From the NCBI RefSeq assembly GCF_002021565.1, contig NZ_MSZX01000006.1, positions 371,854 to 435,853 of the forward strand: a stretch of 64,000 bases of DNA. Reading direction: 5' to 3'. The translations under genes and the position numbers were made by a program. Shown here piece by piece: positions 8,880 through 19,063 of this stretch; within the stretch, counting starts at the first letter, position 1, and each line of letters opens with the position of its first letter. The stretch is from Paenibacillus selenitireducens. Its GTDB lineage: Bacteria > Bacillota > Bacilli > Paenibacillales > Paenibacillaceae. A model generated the notes under the pieces. It was not told the DNA's origin. It worked only from the letters and a program-made list of their open reading frames with translations, and made no database searches.

Positions 8880-9305
8880 TCAATCCCCTGAAATGATACG
8901 AAATGTTCCTGTTCCGATCGTTCCTAATTTGCCTTCACCATCCGTAATCATGCCATAGACCGTTAACATTTTACGGGATTGATGCACCAGCTCAGCGCTC
9001 ACGATCAGTCTTCCCGGCTGCATGGGCGCTACGAAATGAACATTTAAATTCGTCGTAACGATCTTCGCTTGAGGCAATATACTCATGACGAGCACACCCA
9101 TCGCATTATCGAGCAGAGAGGAGAGAACGCCCCCATGCACGATGCCGATTAAATTCAAATGCTGCACCTCTGCCTGCAAGCTAATCTCGGCTTTCTGCGG
9201 GGTGAGCGATTCAAGCTGGCAGCCAAGAAAACCCCAGAATGTATTCTCCGCAAGCTTGGAGACTTGCTCCATATAAAATTTACGCTCCGCGTCACTCATT
9301 TCCAT
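8880..9305 (-). CDS. PaaI-like hotdog-fold acyl-CoA thioesterase
   Basis: 141 residues with the hotdog core of the PaaI/YbgC group: NLIGIVHGGVLSSLLDNAMG carries the conserved HGG and the catalytic-site Asp/Asn region, followed by VTTNLNVHFVAPMQPG. It should hydrolyse acyl- or aromatic-CoA thioesters. It lies 30 bases after the acyl-CoA ligase in the beta-oxidation operon, so it could release fatty acid and CoA to avoid CoA trapping. GGAGGTGCAAGG precedes the ATG. The substrate cannot be read from the sequence. Confidence 0.8.
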   Translation of the reverse strand: MEMSDAERKFYMEQVSKLAENTFWGFLGCQLESLTPQKAEISLQAEVQHLNLIGIVHGGVLSSLLDNAMGVLVMSILPQAKIVTTNLNVHFVAPMQPGRLIVSAELVHQSRKMLTVYGMITDGEGKLGTIGTGTFRIISGD

Positions 9306-9335
9306 CCTTGCACCTCCAAAAGAAACAACGATATC

Positions 9336-11027
9336 TTACTGCTCGTCGTCGTTCGGATCTCTCTTCAATTCTTCTTCTAACAATTTACGGCGGAGCACCT
9401 TCCCAATAATGGTCTTCGGCAGGGAATCCCGAAACTCAATGACACGCGGGACTTTAAATGCGGCGAGCCTTTCACGGCACCACGCATCAATCTCTTCTAA
9501 GGTCACGGTAGCTCCCTCACGCAGCACGATGAATGCCTTTACGGTTTCCCCCCGATATTCGTCAGGGATACCAATAGCTACCGCTTCCTTGATACTTGGA
9601 TGCTCATAGAGCACTTCATCAATTTCGCGCGGATAGATTTTGAAGCCGCTCGCGATAATGACATCCTTTTTCCGATCCACAATGGCAAAAAATCCGTCCT
9701 CATCCATCGTTCCCATATCGCCTGTATAAAGCCAGCCGTCTCGCAGCACATGGGCCGTCTCATCCGGGCGGTTCCAATACCCCTTCATGACCTGCGGACC
9801 TCGGACGATCAATTCGCCGACATCCCCCATAGGCATTTCTTCTCCCGTATCCGAATCCACGATCTTCGCGTCCGTGTCAGGCAGCGGAATACCAATCGTG
9901 CCAATCTTTCGCTTCTCCCACACCGTATTGGCGTGCGTGACAGGAGAAGCCTCGGTCAGTCCATACCCTTCAATTAACCTTCCACCCGATAAAGATTCAA
10001 ACGTTTCCTGAACTTCAATCGGCAGCGGGGCAGATCCGCTCACGCAAGCCTTAATGGAAGAGAGACTGTATTTCTTGATGTCCGGATGATGGATCAAGGC
10101 GATGTACATCGTCGGCGCACCCGGAAAAATCGTCGGCCGCAATCGATCGATCGTCTTTAACACCTGACTGATCTCGAATCGCGGAAGCAGGATTAACATG
10201 CCTCCAGCATAAATGCATTGATTAAGAATGACGGTCAGTCCGAACACATGGAAACACGGCAATGCCGCTAAATATCTTTCCTGACCAAACTCTGCCCGGT
10301 AGAACCAATGCGCTACCTGCAAGGTATTGGCGATGAGATTCATATGGGTTAGCATGGCCCCTTTGGGCACGCCTGTGGTACCTCCGGTATATTGAAGCAC
10401 AGCGATATCTTCGCGTGCATTAACGGCTGCCAAATCCACCTGCGGCGAGGCATCCGTTAGCAGGCGTTGAAACGAAAGTACCTCATCGTTGTACGTCACT
10501 TGCAAATCTTGGCCGTCTTTTTTGGCTTTGATCGGATAGAGTATATTTTTCGGGAAAGGGAGTGCTTCTTTTAGTGAGGTAACAATGACGTGTTGAATCG
10601 CAGTATGGGGTTTCACGGCTAAGACACGACGATGCATGAAATCCAGCGTAACAATGGCTTTGGCCCCAGCGTCCGCCATCTGATGTTTCAATTCGCCTTC
10701 CATGTAGAGCGGGTTCGTCTGAACGACGATCCCGCCCATGGAAAGAATGCCGAAATAGGCAATGACCATTTGCGGACAGTTAGGCAGCATGATCGCTACG
10801 CGATCACCCGCTTCTAACCCTAAGGATACGAGTGCGTTGGCAAACCGATTCGCCTCACAAGACAATTGTCGATACGTCATCCGCTTCCCCATAAAATCCA
10901 ATGCGGGTTGATGAGGAAACCGTGCAGCTGAATCCGCGAGGAATTGCGCAATATTGATGTTCGGATAATCATTCGAAGGAGCTACCTCTTGCGGGTAATG
11001 CCTTAACCAAAGCTTGGATGAATGCAT
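9336..11027 (-). CDS. Long-chain fatty-acid-CoA ligase (AMP-forming)
   Basis: 563 residues from the ATG at 11027, with AGGAAAGGA 10 bases upstream; a GTG at 11036 is too close to that site. Adenylate-forming enzyme signatures are all present: YTGGTTGVPKGAMLTH (P-loop-like), GYGLTEASPVTH, WLYTGDMG, and a C-terminal KTIIGKVLRR with the catalytic Lys. The enzyme activates free fatty acids to acyl-CoA for beta-oxidation, as LcfA/LcfB/FadD do. It is placed between the acyl-CoA dehydrogenase (25-base gap) and the thioesterase. Confidence 0.9.
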   Translation of the reverse strand: MHSSKLWLRHYPQEVAPSNDYPNINIAQFLADSAARFPHQPALDFMGKRMTYRQLSCEANRFANALVSLGLEAGDRVAIMLPNCPQMVIAYFGILSMGGIVVQTNPLYMEGELKHQMADAGAKAIVTLDFMHRRVLAVKPHTAIQHVIVTSLKEALPFPKNILYPIKAKKDGQDLQVTYNDEVLSFQRLLTDASPQVDLAAVNAREDIAVLQYTGGTTGVPKGAMLTHMNLIANTLQVAHWFYRAEFGQERYLAALPCFHVFGLTVILNQCIYAGGMLILLPRFEISQVLKTIDRLRPTIFPGAPTMYIALIHHPDIKKYSLSSIKACVSGSAPLPIEVQETFESLSGGRLIEGYGLTEASPVTHANTVWEKRKIGTIGIPLPDTDAKIVDSDTGEEMPMGDVGELIVRGPQVMKGYWNRPDETAHVLRDGWLYTGDMGTMDEDGFFAIVDRKKDVIIASGFKIYPREIDEVLYEHPSIKEAVAIGIPDEYRGETVKAFIVLREGATVTLEEIDAWCRERLAAFKVPRVIEFRDSLPKTIIGKVLRRKLLEEELKRDPNDDEQ

Positions 11028-11052
11028 GAGTAGCACATCCTTTCCTAATGGA

Positions 11053-12834
11053 TTAAGACTGATATTTCTCCCCTCGAATCACACGAGCGGCAATATCCCG
11101 TTTCAGGGCTGTCGTATTCACGGGCGTATATCGGGTAAGCTTTTTCAACACGGATAATTGCGTACGGAGGGTATCTCCCGATTCCAAGGCGGTCAACGTC
11201 TCCTTCGCATACGATTCCATTCGTTCAAAGGCTTCTTGCGTGAATACTTGCGTCATTTGAATCAGGTTCTCACTGCGAGCTTCCGAGGTACGGGCGATCT
11301 GCTTCTCCGCACGGAGCAATGCGCTTTCCAATGCGTAAATTTGAATCATCATATCAGCCAAATTGCTTAATATTTCTTGCTCCGATTCGATGCGAGTACC
11401 CACTTTCTGAATCGCCGTGCCGCCTACGAATAAGAAAATTTTCTTCGCCATCTGAAGAAGATGACGCTCCTGCTCCAATACGCCATCAAAGGATTGGCCT
11501 GGAATCAACTGCAGCAGTTCGCCTTGAAGGGCCTCCGCTTTTTGAATCAGAGGCAGCTCGCCTTTTAATGCTTTTTTCAGCAGCGTTCCCGGAATCAGCA
11601 GTCGATTTATTTCATTGGTTCCTTCAAAAATCCGGTTAATTCGGGAATCACGATAAATGCGTTCGATTTTATATTCTTGAATAAAGCCATAACCGCCATG
11701 GATTTGAACCCCTTCATCCGCTACCTTATCCAGGGCTTCCGAAGCGAACACTTTGTTGATCGAGCATTCGATCGCATATTCCGCGATGCCTTTCGCCGAT
11801 TGCTTCCCGGCATCCGGACTGGCATGGTCCAGATCCTTCAGAATATCGTCAATCAGCCCAGCCGTCCGATAGATCATGCTTTCCATGACATAGGTGGCAA
11901 TGTTCATTTCTGCAAGCTTCTTGCCCATGAGTGGAAAGGAGGAAATCGGCTTCCCGAACTGCGTTCTCACATTCGCATACTGCGCGGCGATTTGTATCGC
12001 TTCCTTCGCACCGCCGACACAACCCGCCCCCAATTTGAACCGACCGATGTTCAGAATATTGAAGGCAATCAAATGCCCCTTGCCAACCTCGCCGAGCAAA
12101 TTCGCGACAGGGACATGTGCATCCTCGAAGAATAGAGGGCGTGTGGACGAAGCCTTGATTCCCATCTTCTTCTCTTCGGGTCCCAAGGAAAATCCCGGCG
12201 TGTCGCGCTCAACGATAAATGCGCTGAAATGCTGCCCATCAACCTTCGCGTACACGATGAACACATCCGCGAAACCGGCATTCGTAATGAACACCTTGGA
12301 GCCGTTCAAAATATAATACTGACCGTCAGCAGATAATTTCGCCGTTGTTTTCGCACCTAATGCATCCGAGCCTGAAGTCGGTTCCGTTAAGCAGTAGGCA
12401 GCGATTTTGGCGCCTGTCGCTAAATCGGGCAAATATTTCTTCTTCTGCTCCTGCGTACCAAAGAAGACAATTGGCAGCGTCCCGATTCCGACGTGAGCTC
12501 CGACAGACAGAGCGAAGGACGAAGCCGCAGCAAGCACTTCATTAATAATCGTCGAACTTACTTTATCTAAGCCCAATCCCCCGTAGGCTTCCGGGACATC
12601 CGAGCTCATCAGTCCAAGCTCGCCTGCCTTGCGCATCAGCTTCACGGTAAGCTCGTAATCCAGCTTCTCCAATTGCTCGTCATGCGGCAATACTTCGGTC
12701 TCGATGAACTGCCGTGTCGTCTCCGCGAACATACGCTGCTCTTCCGTAAAGTCCTCAGGCGTGACAATCTCCTCCGGGCTGACATCTTCAATAACAAAGC
12801 TGCCGCCCACCATTTTATCCCTTACGCTTCCCAT
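11053..12834 (-). CDS. fadE: Acyl-CoA dehydrogenase (FadE-like)
   Basis: 593 residues, close to the length of Bacillus FadE, with N-terminal, beta-barrel and C-terminal domains plus the extra C-terminal helical extension of this branch. Visible are AYCLTEPTSGSDA, RTQFGKPISSFPLMGKKLAEM and IHGGYGFIQEYKIERIYRD, then FEGTNEINRLL with the catalytic Glu. It performs the first oxidation of acyl-CoA and passes electrons to ETF, whose genes lie at the other end of the cluster. AGGAGGG precedes the ATG. It follows the thiolase by 20 bases. Confidence 0.93.
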   Translation of the reverse strand: MGSVRDKMVGGSFVIEDVSPEEIVTPEDFTEEQRMFAETTRQFIETEVLPHDEQLEKLDYELTVKLMRKAGELGLMSSDVPEAYGGLGLDKVSSTIINEVLAAASSFALSVGAHVGIGTLPIVFFGTQEQKKKYLPDLATGAKIAAYCLTEPTSGSDALGAKTTAKLSADGQYYILNGSKVFITNAGFADVFIVYAKVDGQHFSAFIVERDTPGFSLGPEEKKMGIKASSTRPLFFEDAHVPVANLLGEVGKGHLIAFNILNIGRFKLGAGCVGGAKEAIQIAAQYANVRTQFGKPISSFPLMGKKLAEMNIATYVMESMIYRTAGLIDDILKDLDHASPDAGKQSAKGIAEYAIECSINKVFASEALDKVADEGVQIHGGYGFIQEYKIERIYRDSRINRIFEGTNEINRLLIPGTLLKKALKGELPLIQKAEALQGELLQLIPGQSFDGVLEQERHLLQMAKKIFLFVGGTAIQKVGTRIESEQEILSNLADMMIQIYALESALLRAEKQIARTSEARSENLIQMTQVFTQEAFERMESYAKETLTALESGDTLRTQLSVLKKLTRYTPVNTTALKRDIAARVIRGEKYQS

Positions 12835-12854
12835 CGATTTCCCTCCTGTCTAAA

Positions 12855-14033
12855 TTAATGAACCTCGAATACTCCCGCAGCGCCCATGCCGCCCCCAATG
12901 CACATCGATACGACGCCAATCCCGCCGCCGCGGCGCTTCAACTCATAGATCAAACTTGCTGTAAGCTTCGTTCCCGTGCATCCAAGCGGGTGCCCTAGTG
13001 CAATCGCTCCGCCATTCACATTCACTTTATCTTGATCGATGTCAAGCGCCCGAATAATATGCAGACATTGGGAAGCAAACGCCTCATTAATCTCGAATAA
13101 ATCGACCTGATCCAGCTCGATGCCCGCCTTCTTCAACGCCTTTGGGATCGCCTCCACAGGTCCGATTCCCATGACTTCCGGCGCTACGCCAGCCACAGCG
13201 AATGAACGAAAGGTCGCAAGCGGCTCCAACCCGAGCTCTTCCGCGCGTTCGCGGCTCATCACGACTGCGGCTGCCGCACCGTCACTGGTCTGCGAGGCAT
13301 TGCCCGCGGTCACAGTACCACGCACGGCAAAGGCTGGCTTCAGCTTCCCAAGCACCTCCTCGGAGGTATCCGGCCGAACACCTTCATCGCGATCAAATAC
13401 AATGGAACGCGCCACAAGGTGCCCGCGCTCATCTATGTTCTTCAACGTTGTCTCGATCGGTACGATCTCCTCGATGAACTTCCCTGCTTCCAGCGCAGCC
13501 GCGGCCTTGCGATGACTGCTTGCTGCGAAGCTGTCCTGATCTTCACGGCTGATGTTGAATTGACTGGCTACTTTCTCCGCCGTATGTCCCATGGCCATAT
13601 AGACGCCAGGCAAATCGGAGACGATTTGCGGATGCGGCGAGGGCTTGAACCCCGCCATCGGCACATGGCTCATACTCTCAACGCCGCCTGCGATCACAAC
13701 CTCTGCTTCACCGAGTCGAATGCGGTCTGCTGCAAATGCAATCGATTGTAAACCCGACGCACAGAAACGATTAACAGTCAGTGCAGGGACCGTAACGGGA
13801 AACCCCGCATACTGTGCCATGATGCGGGCGACATTCAGCCCTTGCTCTCCCTCCGGCATCGCACAACCTATAATAATATCCTCGATATCGCCTTTTTCGA
13901 GACCCGGCGCGCGTTCAACCACCGCATTTAATACCGCCTTACCCAAGTCCTCTGCGCGCGTCTGTGCCAAGCCTCCTCGCTTAGCCCTGCCGACAGCCGT
14001 ACGCGCAATGGACACAATGACAGCTTCCTGCAT
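12855..14033 (-). CDS. fadA: Acetyl-CoA C-acyltransferase (3-ketoacyl-CoA thiolase)
   Basis: 392 residues from the ATG at 14033, with GGAGGT 8 bases before it; a GTG one codon earlier is also possible. The thiolase active site is complete: acylated Cys in NRFCASGLQS, His in GGAIALGHPLGCTG, and the second Cys in SMCIGGGMGAAG. It cleaves 3-ketoacyl-CoA with CoA in the last step of beta-oxidation. It is downstream of fadN with a 60-base gap; the fadN-fadA-fadE order is the one known from Bacillus subtilis. Confidence 0.94.
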   Translation of the reverse strand: MQEAVIVSIARTAVGRAKRGGLAQTRAEDLGKAVLNAVVERAPGLEKGDIEDIIIGCAMPEGEQGLNVARIMAQYAGFPVTVPALTVNRFCASGLQSIAFAADRIRLGEAEVVIAGGVESMSHVPMAGFKPSPHPQIVSDLPGVYMAMGHTAEKVASQFNISREDQDSFAASSHRKAAAALEAGKFIEEIVPIETTLKNIDERGHLVARSIVFDRDEGVRPDTSEEVLGKLKPAFAVRGTVTAGNASQTSDGAAAAVVMSRERAEELGLEPLATFRSFAVAGVAPEVMGIGPVEAIPKALKKAGIELDQVDLFEINEAFASQCLHIIRALDIDQDKVNVNGGAIALGHPLGCTGTKLTASLIYELKRRGGGIGVVSMCIGGGMGAAGVFEVH

Positions 14034-14093
14034 CACCGTTCACCTCCATCATTTTCCTTCAGCTCTAAGGGTTGACACCTTTGTTATATGGGA

Positions 14094-16496
14094 TTAATTA
14101 CGCAATGGCTTGCCTTTAGCGAGCGTATGCTGTATCCGCTGCAATGTTTTCGGCTCGCCCGTTAGACTTAAGAAGGCTTCCCGCTCCAGATCCAGCATAT
14201 ATTGCTCCGTTACGCGAGTACCGGCGGGTGCATTTCCTCCTGCCAGCACATGAGCCAGCTTTCTTGCAATTAAGAGGTCATGATCGCTGATATAGCCTCC
14301 TTGATACAGCTGAAGCGCCCCCAACTGCATGACCGCTCGACCATCCTCGCCTACCACGCGGATCAGCTCTTCTTCCGGCAGTACATACCCGTCACGATCT
14401 AACGCCAGCACAGCTTGCTTGGCTTCATAGATCCGGTAATCCGGATTCATGATCACGCGATCCTGTGCCCGCATATAGTGAAGATTTCGAGTATCCTCAC
14501 CGCTGGTAGACACCTTTGCCATCGCAATCGTCTCGAATATTTTATTCAGGAACGGTTGAACGTCTTCGTCTGCGCTGCCGGCAGATTGACTGACCCGAAG
14601 CGCCATCTCTTTGCAGCCGCCGCCCGCGGGAATCAAGCCTACCCCGGTCTCCACCAAGCCAAAATAAGTCTCGGCCGAGAACAGAATCCGATCCGCCGGC
14701 ATGCAAGCTTCGACCCCGCCCCCCAGCGTCATACGATGAGGCGCCGCTACGACAGGCTTCTCTAAGCGTTTGAGCTTGAGCATCGTATTCTGAAAGGTGC
14801 GAATAATATGATCTACTTCATCCCATTCGCCGTCTTGCGCTTCCATTAAGAGCAGCATCAAGTTGGCGCCGACGCAGAAATTCCGTCCCTCGTTCGCTAG
14901 TACGAGGCCGCGCCAGTTCCGCCTTACTTCGTCTACGCTCTGCTGAATCATCGTAAGAATATCGACGCCGATGGCGTTATTGGGGGAGTGAAATTCCAAG
15001 CAGACTACATCATCCCCCAGATCGATCAGGCTGGCCCCCGTATTTCCCTTAATGATCTTGTTCTGCTGCTTCAAGCTCGCGAGCGAAATTTGCTCGGGTT
15101 GGATCTCCATCGGTTTCCAAGCTTGCTGATGTACATAAAACCCCGTTGTCTCGCGCTGCGTATAAAAGGTCTCATTGCCTTCATCGATCCATGCTTGAAC
15201 CCACGCCGGCACCTTCGTGCCTTCTGCTTCCATCCGGGCAAGGGATGCCTTCACGCCGATCACATCCCACAATTCGAAAGGTCCCAAATCCCAGTTGAAG
15301 CCCCATTTCATCGCATCATCGATCTCCACGACGGTATCGGCGATTTCACCGATTTTCTCGGCGGCATAGATCAACACAGGTTTAACGATGTTCCACGCTA
15401 AGTCCGCGTACTTGTCATGGCCACCTAGCAATGCCTTAATTCGGTTGCGTGCGCCTTTCGCGGATTTCGCCGCCTCTAGCGATCCGGATGTAATCTTCCG
15501 GCTAGGTTCATAAGCTAACGTATCAAGCTGAAGTGCAAGAATATCGGATTTCCCGTTGGCTCCCTTCACTTTCTTGTAGAAGCCCTGACCCGATTTCTCC
15601 CCGATCCAGCCTCTTCGGACTAATTCCGTTAAGACGCCCGGCGTCTGGAATGCCGCCTTTTCTGCCGTATCCTCGGGTACACTCGCATGGACATTCACCG
15701 CGACATGCACAAAGGTATCCAGACCGACTAAATCCAACGTACGGAAGGTTGCACTTTTGGGCCGTCCTAGAGCAGGTCCCGTCACCGCATCCACTTCTTC
15801 CACCGTAAATCCGCCTCGTTCCATCTCCTGCAGGGTGACTAAGAGTCCGTACGTTCCGATGCGGTTCGCGATGAAATTCGGCGTATCTTTGGCAACTACG
15901 ACGCCTTTCCCCAGCTTTTTCTCAGCGAAATGCTTCATCCAGACCAGCAGTTCCGGATCCGTGTCCGGTCCAGGCACGAGCTCCAGCAGCTTCATGTACC
16001 GAGGCGGGTTAAAGAAATGGGTCCCGAGAAAATGAGCCCGCAGTGCCTCTCCGCAATCTTCAATCATCTCTCGGATCGAGATCCCCGATGTATTGGAGCT
16101 CACAATTGTGCCCGGTTTCCAGACTTCCTCAAGCCTTGCATATAAGCTTTTCTTAATCGGCAAAGACTCCGTCACGGCTTCGATAATCCAATCCACTTCG
16201 CCAAGCCGCTCCCAGTGGTCTTCGATATTCCCTGGCGTAATCCGGTCCGCAAAAGCCGGAACGAAGAGCGGGGCCGGGTTTGTCTTCTTCAAACGCTCCA
16301 TGGCCTGACTTGCTAAGCGATTGCGGACTTTGGCAGATTGCAGATCAAGCCCCGCCGCTTCTTCCTCCTTCGAACAAGCCGTTGGAACCATATCCAGCAG
16401 CAAGCATGCAATCCCTGCATTCGCTAAATGCGCGGCTATGGCAGCTCCCATCACACCTGAACCGAGTACAGCTGCTTTTCGAATCCCTCTTGTCAT
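14094..16496 (-). CDS. fadN: FadN-like bifunctional 3-hydroxyacyl-CoA dehydrogenase/enoyl-CoA hydratase
   Basis: 800 residues. The N-terminal half is an NAD-binding 3-hydroxyacyl-CoA dehydrogenase (GSGVMGAAIAAHLANAG at residues 13-29; SSNTSGISI; GTHFFNPPRYMKLLELVPG). The C-terminal half is a crotonase-type hydratase (LANEGRNFCVGANL; LGGGVEACMPADRI; GLIPAGGG). This dehydrogenase-first order is that of Bacillus FadN and is opposite to E. coli FadB. It catalyses the hydration and second oxidation of beta-oxidation. The gene has GGAGGGG upstream and follows fadF by 35 bases. Confidence 0.93.
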   Translation of the reverse strand: MTRGIRKAAVLGSGVMGAAIAAHLANAGIACLLLDMVPTACSKEEEAAGLDLQSAKVRNRLASQAMERLKKTNPAPLFVPAFADRITPGNIEDHWERLGEVDWIIEAVTESLPIKKSLYARLEEVWKPGTIVSSNTSGISIREMIEDCGEALRAHFLGTHFFNPPRYMKLLELVPGPDTDPELLVWMKHFAEKKLGKGVVVAKDTPNFIANRIGTYGLLVTLQEMERGGFTVEEVDAVTGPALGRPKSATFRTLDLVGLDTFVHVAVNVHASVPEDTAEKAAFQTPGVLTELVRRGWIGEKSGQGFYKKVKGANGKSDILALQLDTLAYEPSRKITSGSLEAAKSAKGARNRIKALLGGHDKYADLAWNIVKPVLIYAAEKIGEIADTVVEIDDAMKWGFNWDLGPFELWDVIGVKASLARMEAEGTKVPAWVQAWIDEGNETFYTQRETTGFYVHQQAWKPMEIQPEQISLASLKQQNKIIKGNTGASLIDLGDDVVCLEFHSPNNAIGVDILTMIQQSVDEVRRNWRGLVLANEGRNFCVGANLMLLLMEAQDGEWDEVDHIIRTFQNTMLKLKRLEKPVVAAPHRMTLGGGVEACMPADRILFSAETYFGLVETGVGLIPAGGGCKEMALRVSQSAGSADEDVQPFLNKIFETIAMAKVSTSGEDTRNLHYMRAQDRVIMNPDYRIYEAKQAVLALDRDGYVLPEEELIRVVGEDGRAVMQLGALQLYQGGYISDHDLLIARKLAHVLAGGNAPAGTRVTEQYMLDLEREAFLSLTGEPKTLQRIQHTLAKGKPLRN

Positions 16497-16531
16497 TTCG
16501 TCTACCCCTCCGCTTTCCCTAACGACATCAT

Positions 16532-18823
16532 TTACTCACCGAATACCGCAAACGCTAAGATTTCGGCAACATCCTTCGTTTGAACTTGTTCATCTACACC
16601 CTGCTGCTTCGTGCCATCCGATAACATCGTCAGGCAATAAGGACAGGCGGAACCGATCATGGTTGGCGATACGGCTAATGCTTGCTCTGTCCTCGCAACA
16701 TTCACCCGTTTGCCTGCGGTTTCTTCCATCCACATCCGACCGCCTCCCGCTCCGCAGCACATCCCGTTCTCGCGCGTACGTTCCATTTCAAGCAAAGTGA
16801 CCCCCGAAACCGCCCGTAAAATACGACGGGGTGCTTCATACGTTCCGTTGTATCTGCCTAGATAACACGAATCATGATACGTCACTCTTTCCTTAACCTC
16901 ATGTTTTGGCGTAAGCGCTCCCGAATCAATTAATGCGGCAAGAAGCTCCGTATGATGCCATACTTCCCCCGTAAAGCCAAAGTCGGGATACTCGTTTTTC
17001 AAGGTATTGTACGTATGCGGGCATGCGGTTACGATTTTACGAACGCCGTATTTCTCGAATGTCGCCACATTCTCCATACATAGCTGCTGGAATAACATCT
17101 CGTTACCCATACGTCTTGGCGTATCGCCGGAATTCCGCTCCTCATTGCCAAGAATGGCGAAATTCACCCCTGCTTCCTGCATCAATCGGACCAAAGCCTC
17201 CGTTATTTTGCGGGAACGAAGGTCGTACGACCCCATCGAACCAACAAAGAAGAGATATTCGAAATTCGGATGCTCCTGTACGGTAGGGACCCGGTATCGT
17301 TCCGTACGCTCCCGCTTCAAGCGGTTGGCTTGGATTTCGTTTCTCCGGGTAAGATCAATAAGACTGACGGGATCTTCCCCCCGTTCACGGGCCTGTGGTG
17401 CCTGTTCTTCGAGCAGATCGCCTTGTTCGATCCATTTTGCCGCGTACTCTTCTGCCCATTTCACCCGATCCATACGGCTCATTCCCCAAGGATTACTCTG
17501 CCGTTCGATGTTCTGCATTGCGCGTTGGCCGTCATGCGGCATACTGCCCTGCATCAATACCAGATGACGACGCAGATCAATAATTTTATCCACGTGTTCA
17601 TTGTCGACGGGACACTGGTCCTCACAGTTCCGACAAGTCGTGCACGCCCATATTTCTTCCTCGGTGATGACATCGCCGATGAGCTGTACGGAGTCCACCG
17701 CCACCGCCTCATCGCTCCGCCACGCTTCCTTGTGCGCTGCCATGGTGGGCTGGATCGTCGTTACCAACGTCTTGGATTCGCGAAATTCATCCTGCACAAC
17801 CACACCTGGATCCACACGATGGACTCCTCCTTGACTGAGCGCAAATGCAGGGACCCAAGGAGATGTAGATGTCATTGCAGCCCCCTTCTCTGTCAAATGA
17901 TCGCGCAATTTTACGATGAGATGCATAGGCGAAAGCCATTTTCCCGTATTTGATGCAGGACAGACATTCGTACACCGGCCGCATTCCACGCACGCATAGA
18001 GATCCAAGAGCTGTTTTTGCGAAAATTGTTCGATTTGATCGACGCCGAACGTTTCTGCATTCTCGTCTTCTAAATCCAATGTACGCAACCGACCCGGGGA
18101 ACCTTGCCTGCGCAGCCAAATGTTGATCGGCGCCACCAAAATATGAAAGTGCTTCGATTGCGGCACATAGACCAAGAAAAGGAGCAGAATTAGCAGATGA
18201 ATCCACCATACAATCTCAAACCCTACGGCGCTGCCGGACAATGAAATCCCTTGGAATAAGGAGGCCAAACCAGATGACAGCGGGGCGCTCCACGATCCCT
18301 CCATCCCCTGATGCAGACGTTCAAATCCTAGAGCGAAGACCACAGAAAGCATAAGAAATCCAATGAAGAAGACGACAAGACTGGGCTTGAAGTCACGCTT
18401 CAATCGCTGAAGCTTCTCCACATAACGCCGAAAAGCCGCGTACAGAATCGCGAGAAGAACAAGCCCCACCGTCACCTCTTGGGTGAACGTGAACCAAGCA
18501 GCTTCAAACCACGGAATCCCGCGACCGGCGAGCCCTTTTACAATCAAATCAAGGGCCCCGAACTGTACAATGATAAATCCGTAGAACAAAACAACATGCA
18601 TACATCCGCTGCGCCAATCTTTGAACAGCTTCGATTGACCGAACACTTGCTTCATAAACTCTTGCTTGCCCTCAATCCCTGTCTTTGTCTTCCCTTGCCT
18701 TCGCTCCATCGGCTTCCCTAATCGGATATACATCCATCGGCGGTATACGACGATACCGAACAGTGCGAACGCGTAGCCTACGAGAAGTAGAGCTGCAAGC
18801 AGGCGTACGACGCCCAAGCTCAT
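16532..18823 (-). CDS. fadF: FadF-like membrane Fe-S oxidoreductase
   Basis: 763 residues from the ATG at 18823 (AAGGAGAGG upstream); a longer frame to 18886 lacks a site. About six N-terminal membrane helices resemble the cytochrome b-like/NarI-type domain. Two 4Fe-4S motifs follow (CVECGRCTNVCP and CTTCRNCEDQCP), then CCG-type domains (ACPHTYNTLKNEYPD; HDSCYLGRYNGTYEAP; MCCGAGGGRMWME). This is the layout of FadF, proposed to pass electrons from ETF to the quinone pool, a role that replaces ETF:quinone oxidoreductase in these bacteria. It heads the minus-strand fad genes and diverges from etfBA, which agrees with that role. Confidence 0.88.
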   Translation of the reverse strand: MSLGVVRLLAALLLVGYAFALFGIVVYRRWMYIRLGKPMERRQGKTKTGIEGKQEFMKQVFGQSKLFKDWRSGCMHVVLFYGFIIVQFGALDLIVKGLAGRGIPWFEAAWFTFTQEVTVGLVLLAILYAAFRRYVEKLQRLKRDFKPSLVVFFIGFLMLSVVFALGFERLHQGMEGSWSAPLSSGLASLFQGISLSGSAVGFEIVWWIHLLILLLFLVYVPQSKHFHILVAPINIWLRRQGSPGRLRTLDLEDENAETFGVDQIEQFSQKQLLDLYACVECGRCTNVCPASNTGKWLSPMHLIVKLRDHLTEKGAAMTSTSPWVPAFALSQGGVHRVDPGVVVQDEFRESKTLVTTIQPTMAAHKEAWRSDEAVAVDSVQLIGDVITEEEIWACTTCRNCEDQCPVDNEHVDKIIDLRRHLVLMQGSMPHDGQRAMQNIERQSNPWGMSRMDRVKWAEEYAAKWIEQGDLLEEQAPQARERGEDPVSLIDLTRRNEIQANRLKRERTERYRVPTVQEHPNFEYLFFVGSMGSYDLRSRKITEALVRLMQEAGVNFAILGNEERNSGDTPRRMGNEMLFQQLCMENVATFEKYGVRKIVTACPHTYNTLKNEYPDFGFTGEVWHHTELLAALIDSGALTPKHEVKERVTYHDSCYLGRYNGTYEAPRRILRAVSGVTLLEMERTRENGMCCGAGGGRMWMEETAGKRVNVARTEQALAVSPTMIGSACPYCLTMLSDGTKQQGVDEQVQTKDVAEILAFAVFGE

Positions 18824-19063
18824 GAGACATCCTCTCCTTCGCTCTTTTACGAAATAAACCCTGAACCCGAGTCCCCACGATGCCATCCTCGTTACTGATA
18901 TATGTCCATAGATGCCGAAAAATGAGTTCGGGATAAGCGGTATTTTAACGCTGTTCGATTAATAAACTTACGGGAGAAGGTATTTACGTGCTTAAATATG
19001 ACAATAAATCGTGAGCAAAACATGACTTTAGCCATCAATCCCGATGCGAAAGGAGTATAAGAA
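18824..19063. promoter_or_regulatory. Divergent fadF/etfB control region with inverted repeat
   Basis: The 240-base gap between the divergent fad and etf genes must hold promoters for both. An inverted repeat TATTTA-N6-TAAATA at 18981-18998 is the clearest symmetric element. No good match to the Bacillus FadR operator (TGAATGA-type) was found. Promoter hexamers are not convincing on either strand. Confidence 0.3.

Noticed and set aside
18824..19063. FadR-type operator in the fad/etf divergent region
   Set aside because: No TGAATGA-type palindrome with adequate match was found by eye; only a weaker TATTTA/TAAATA repeat is present.
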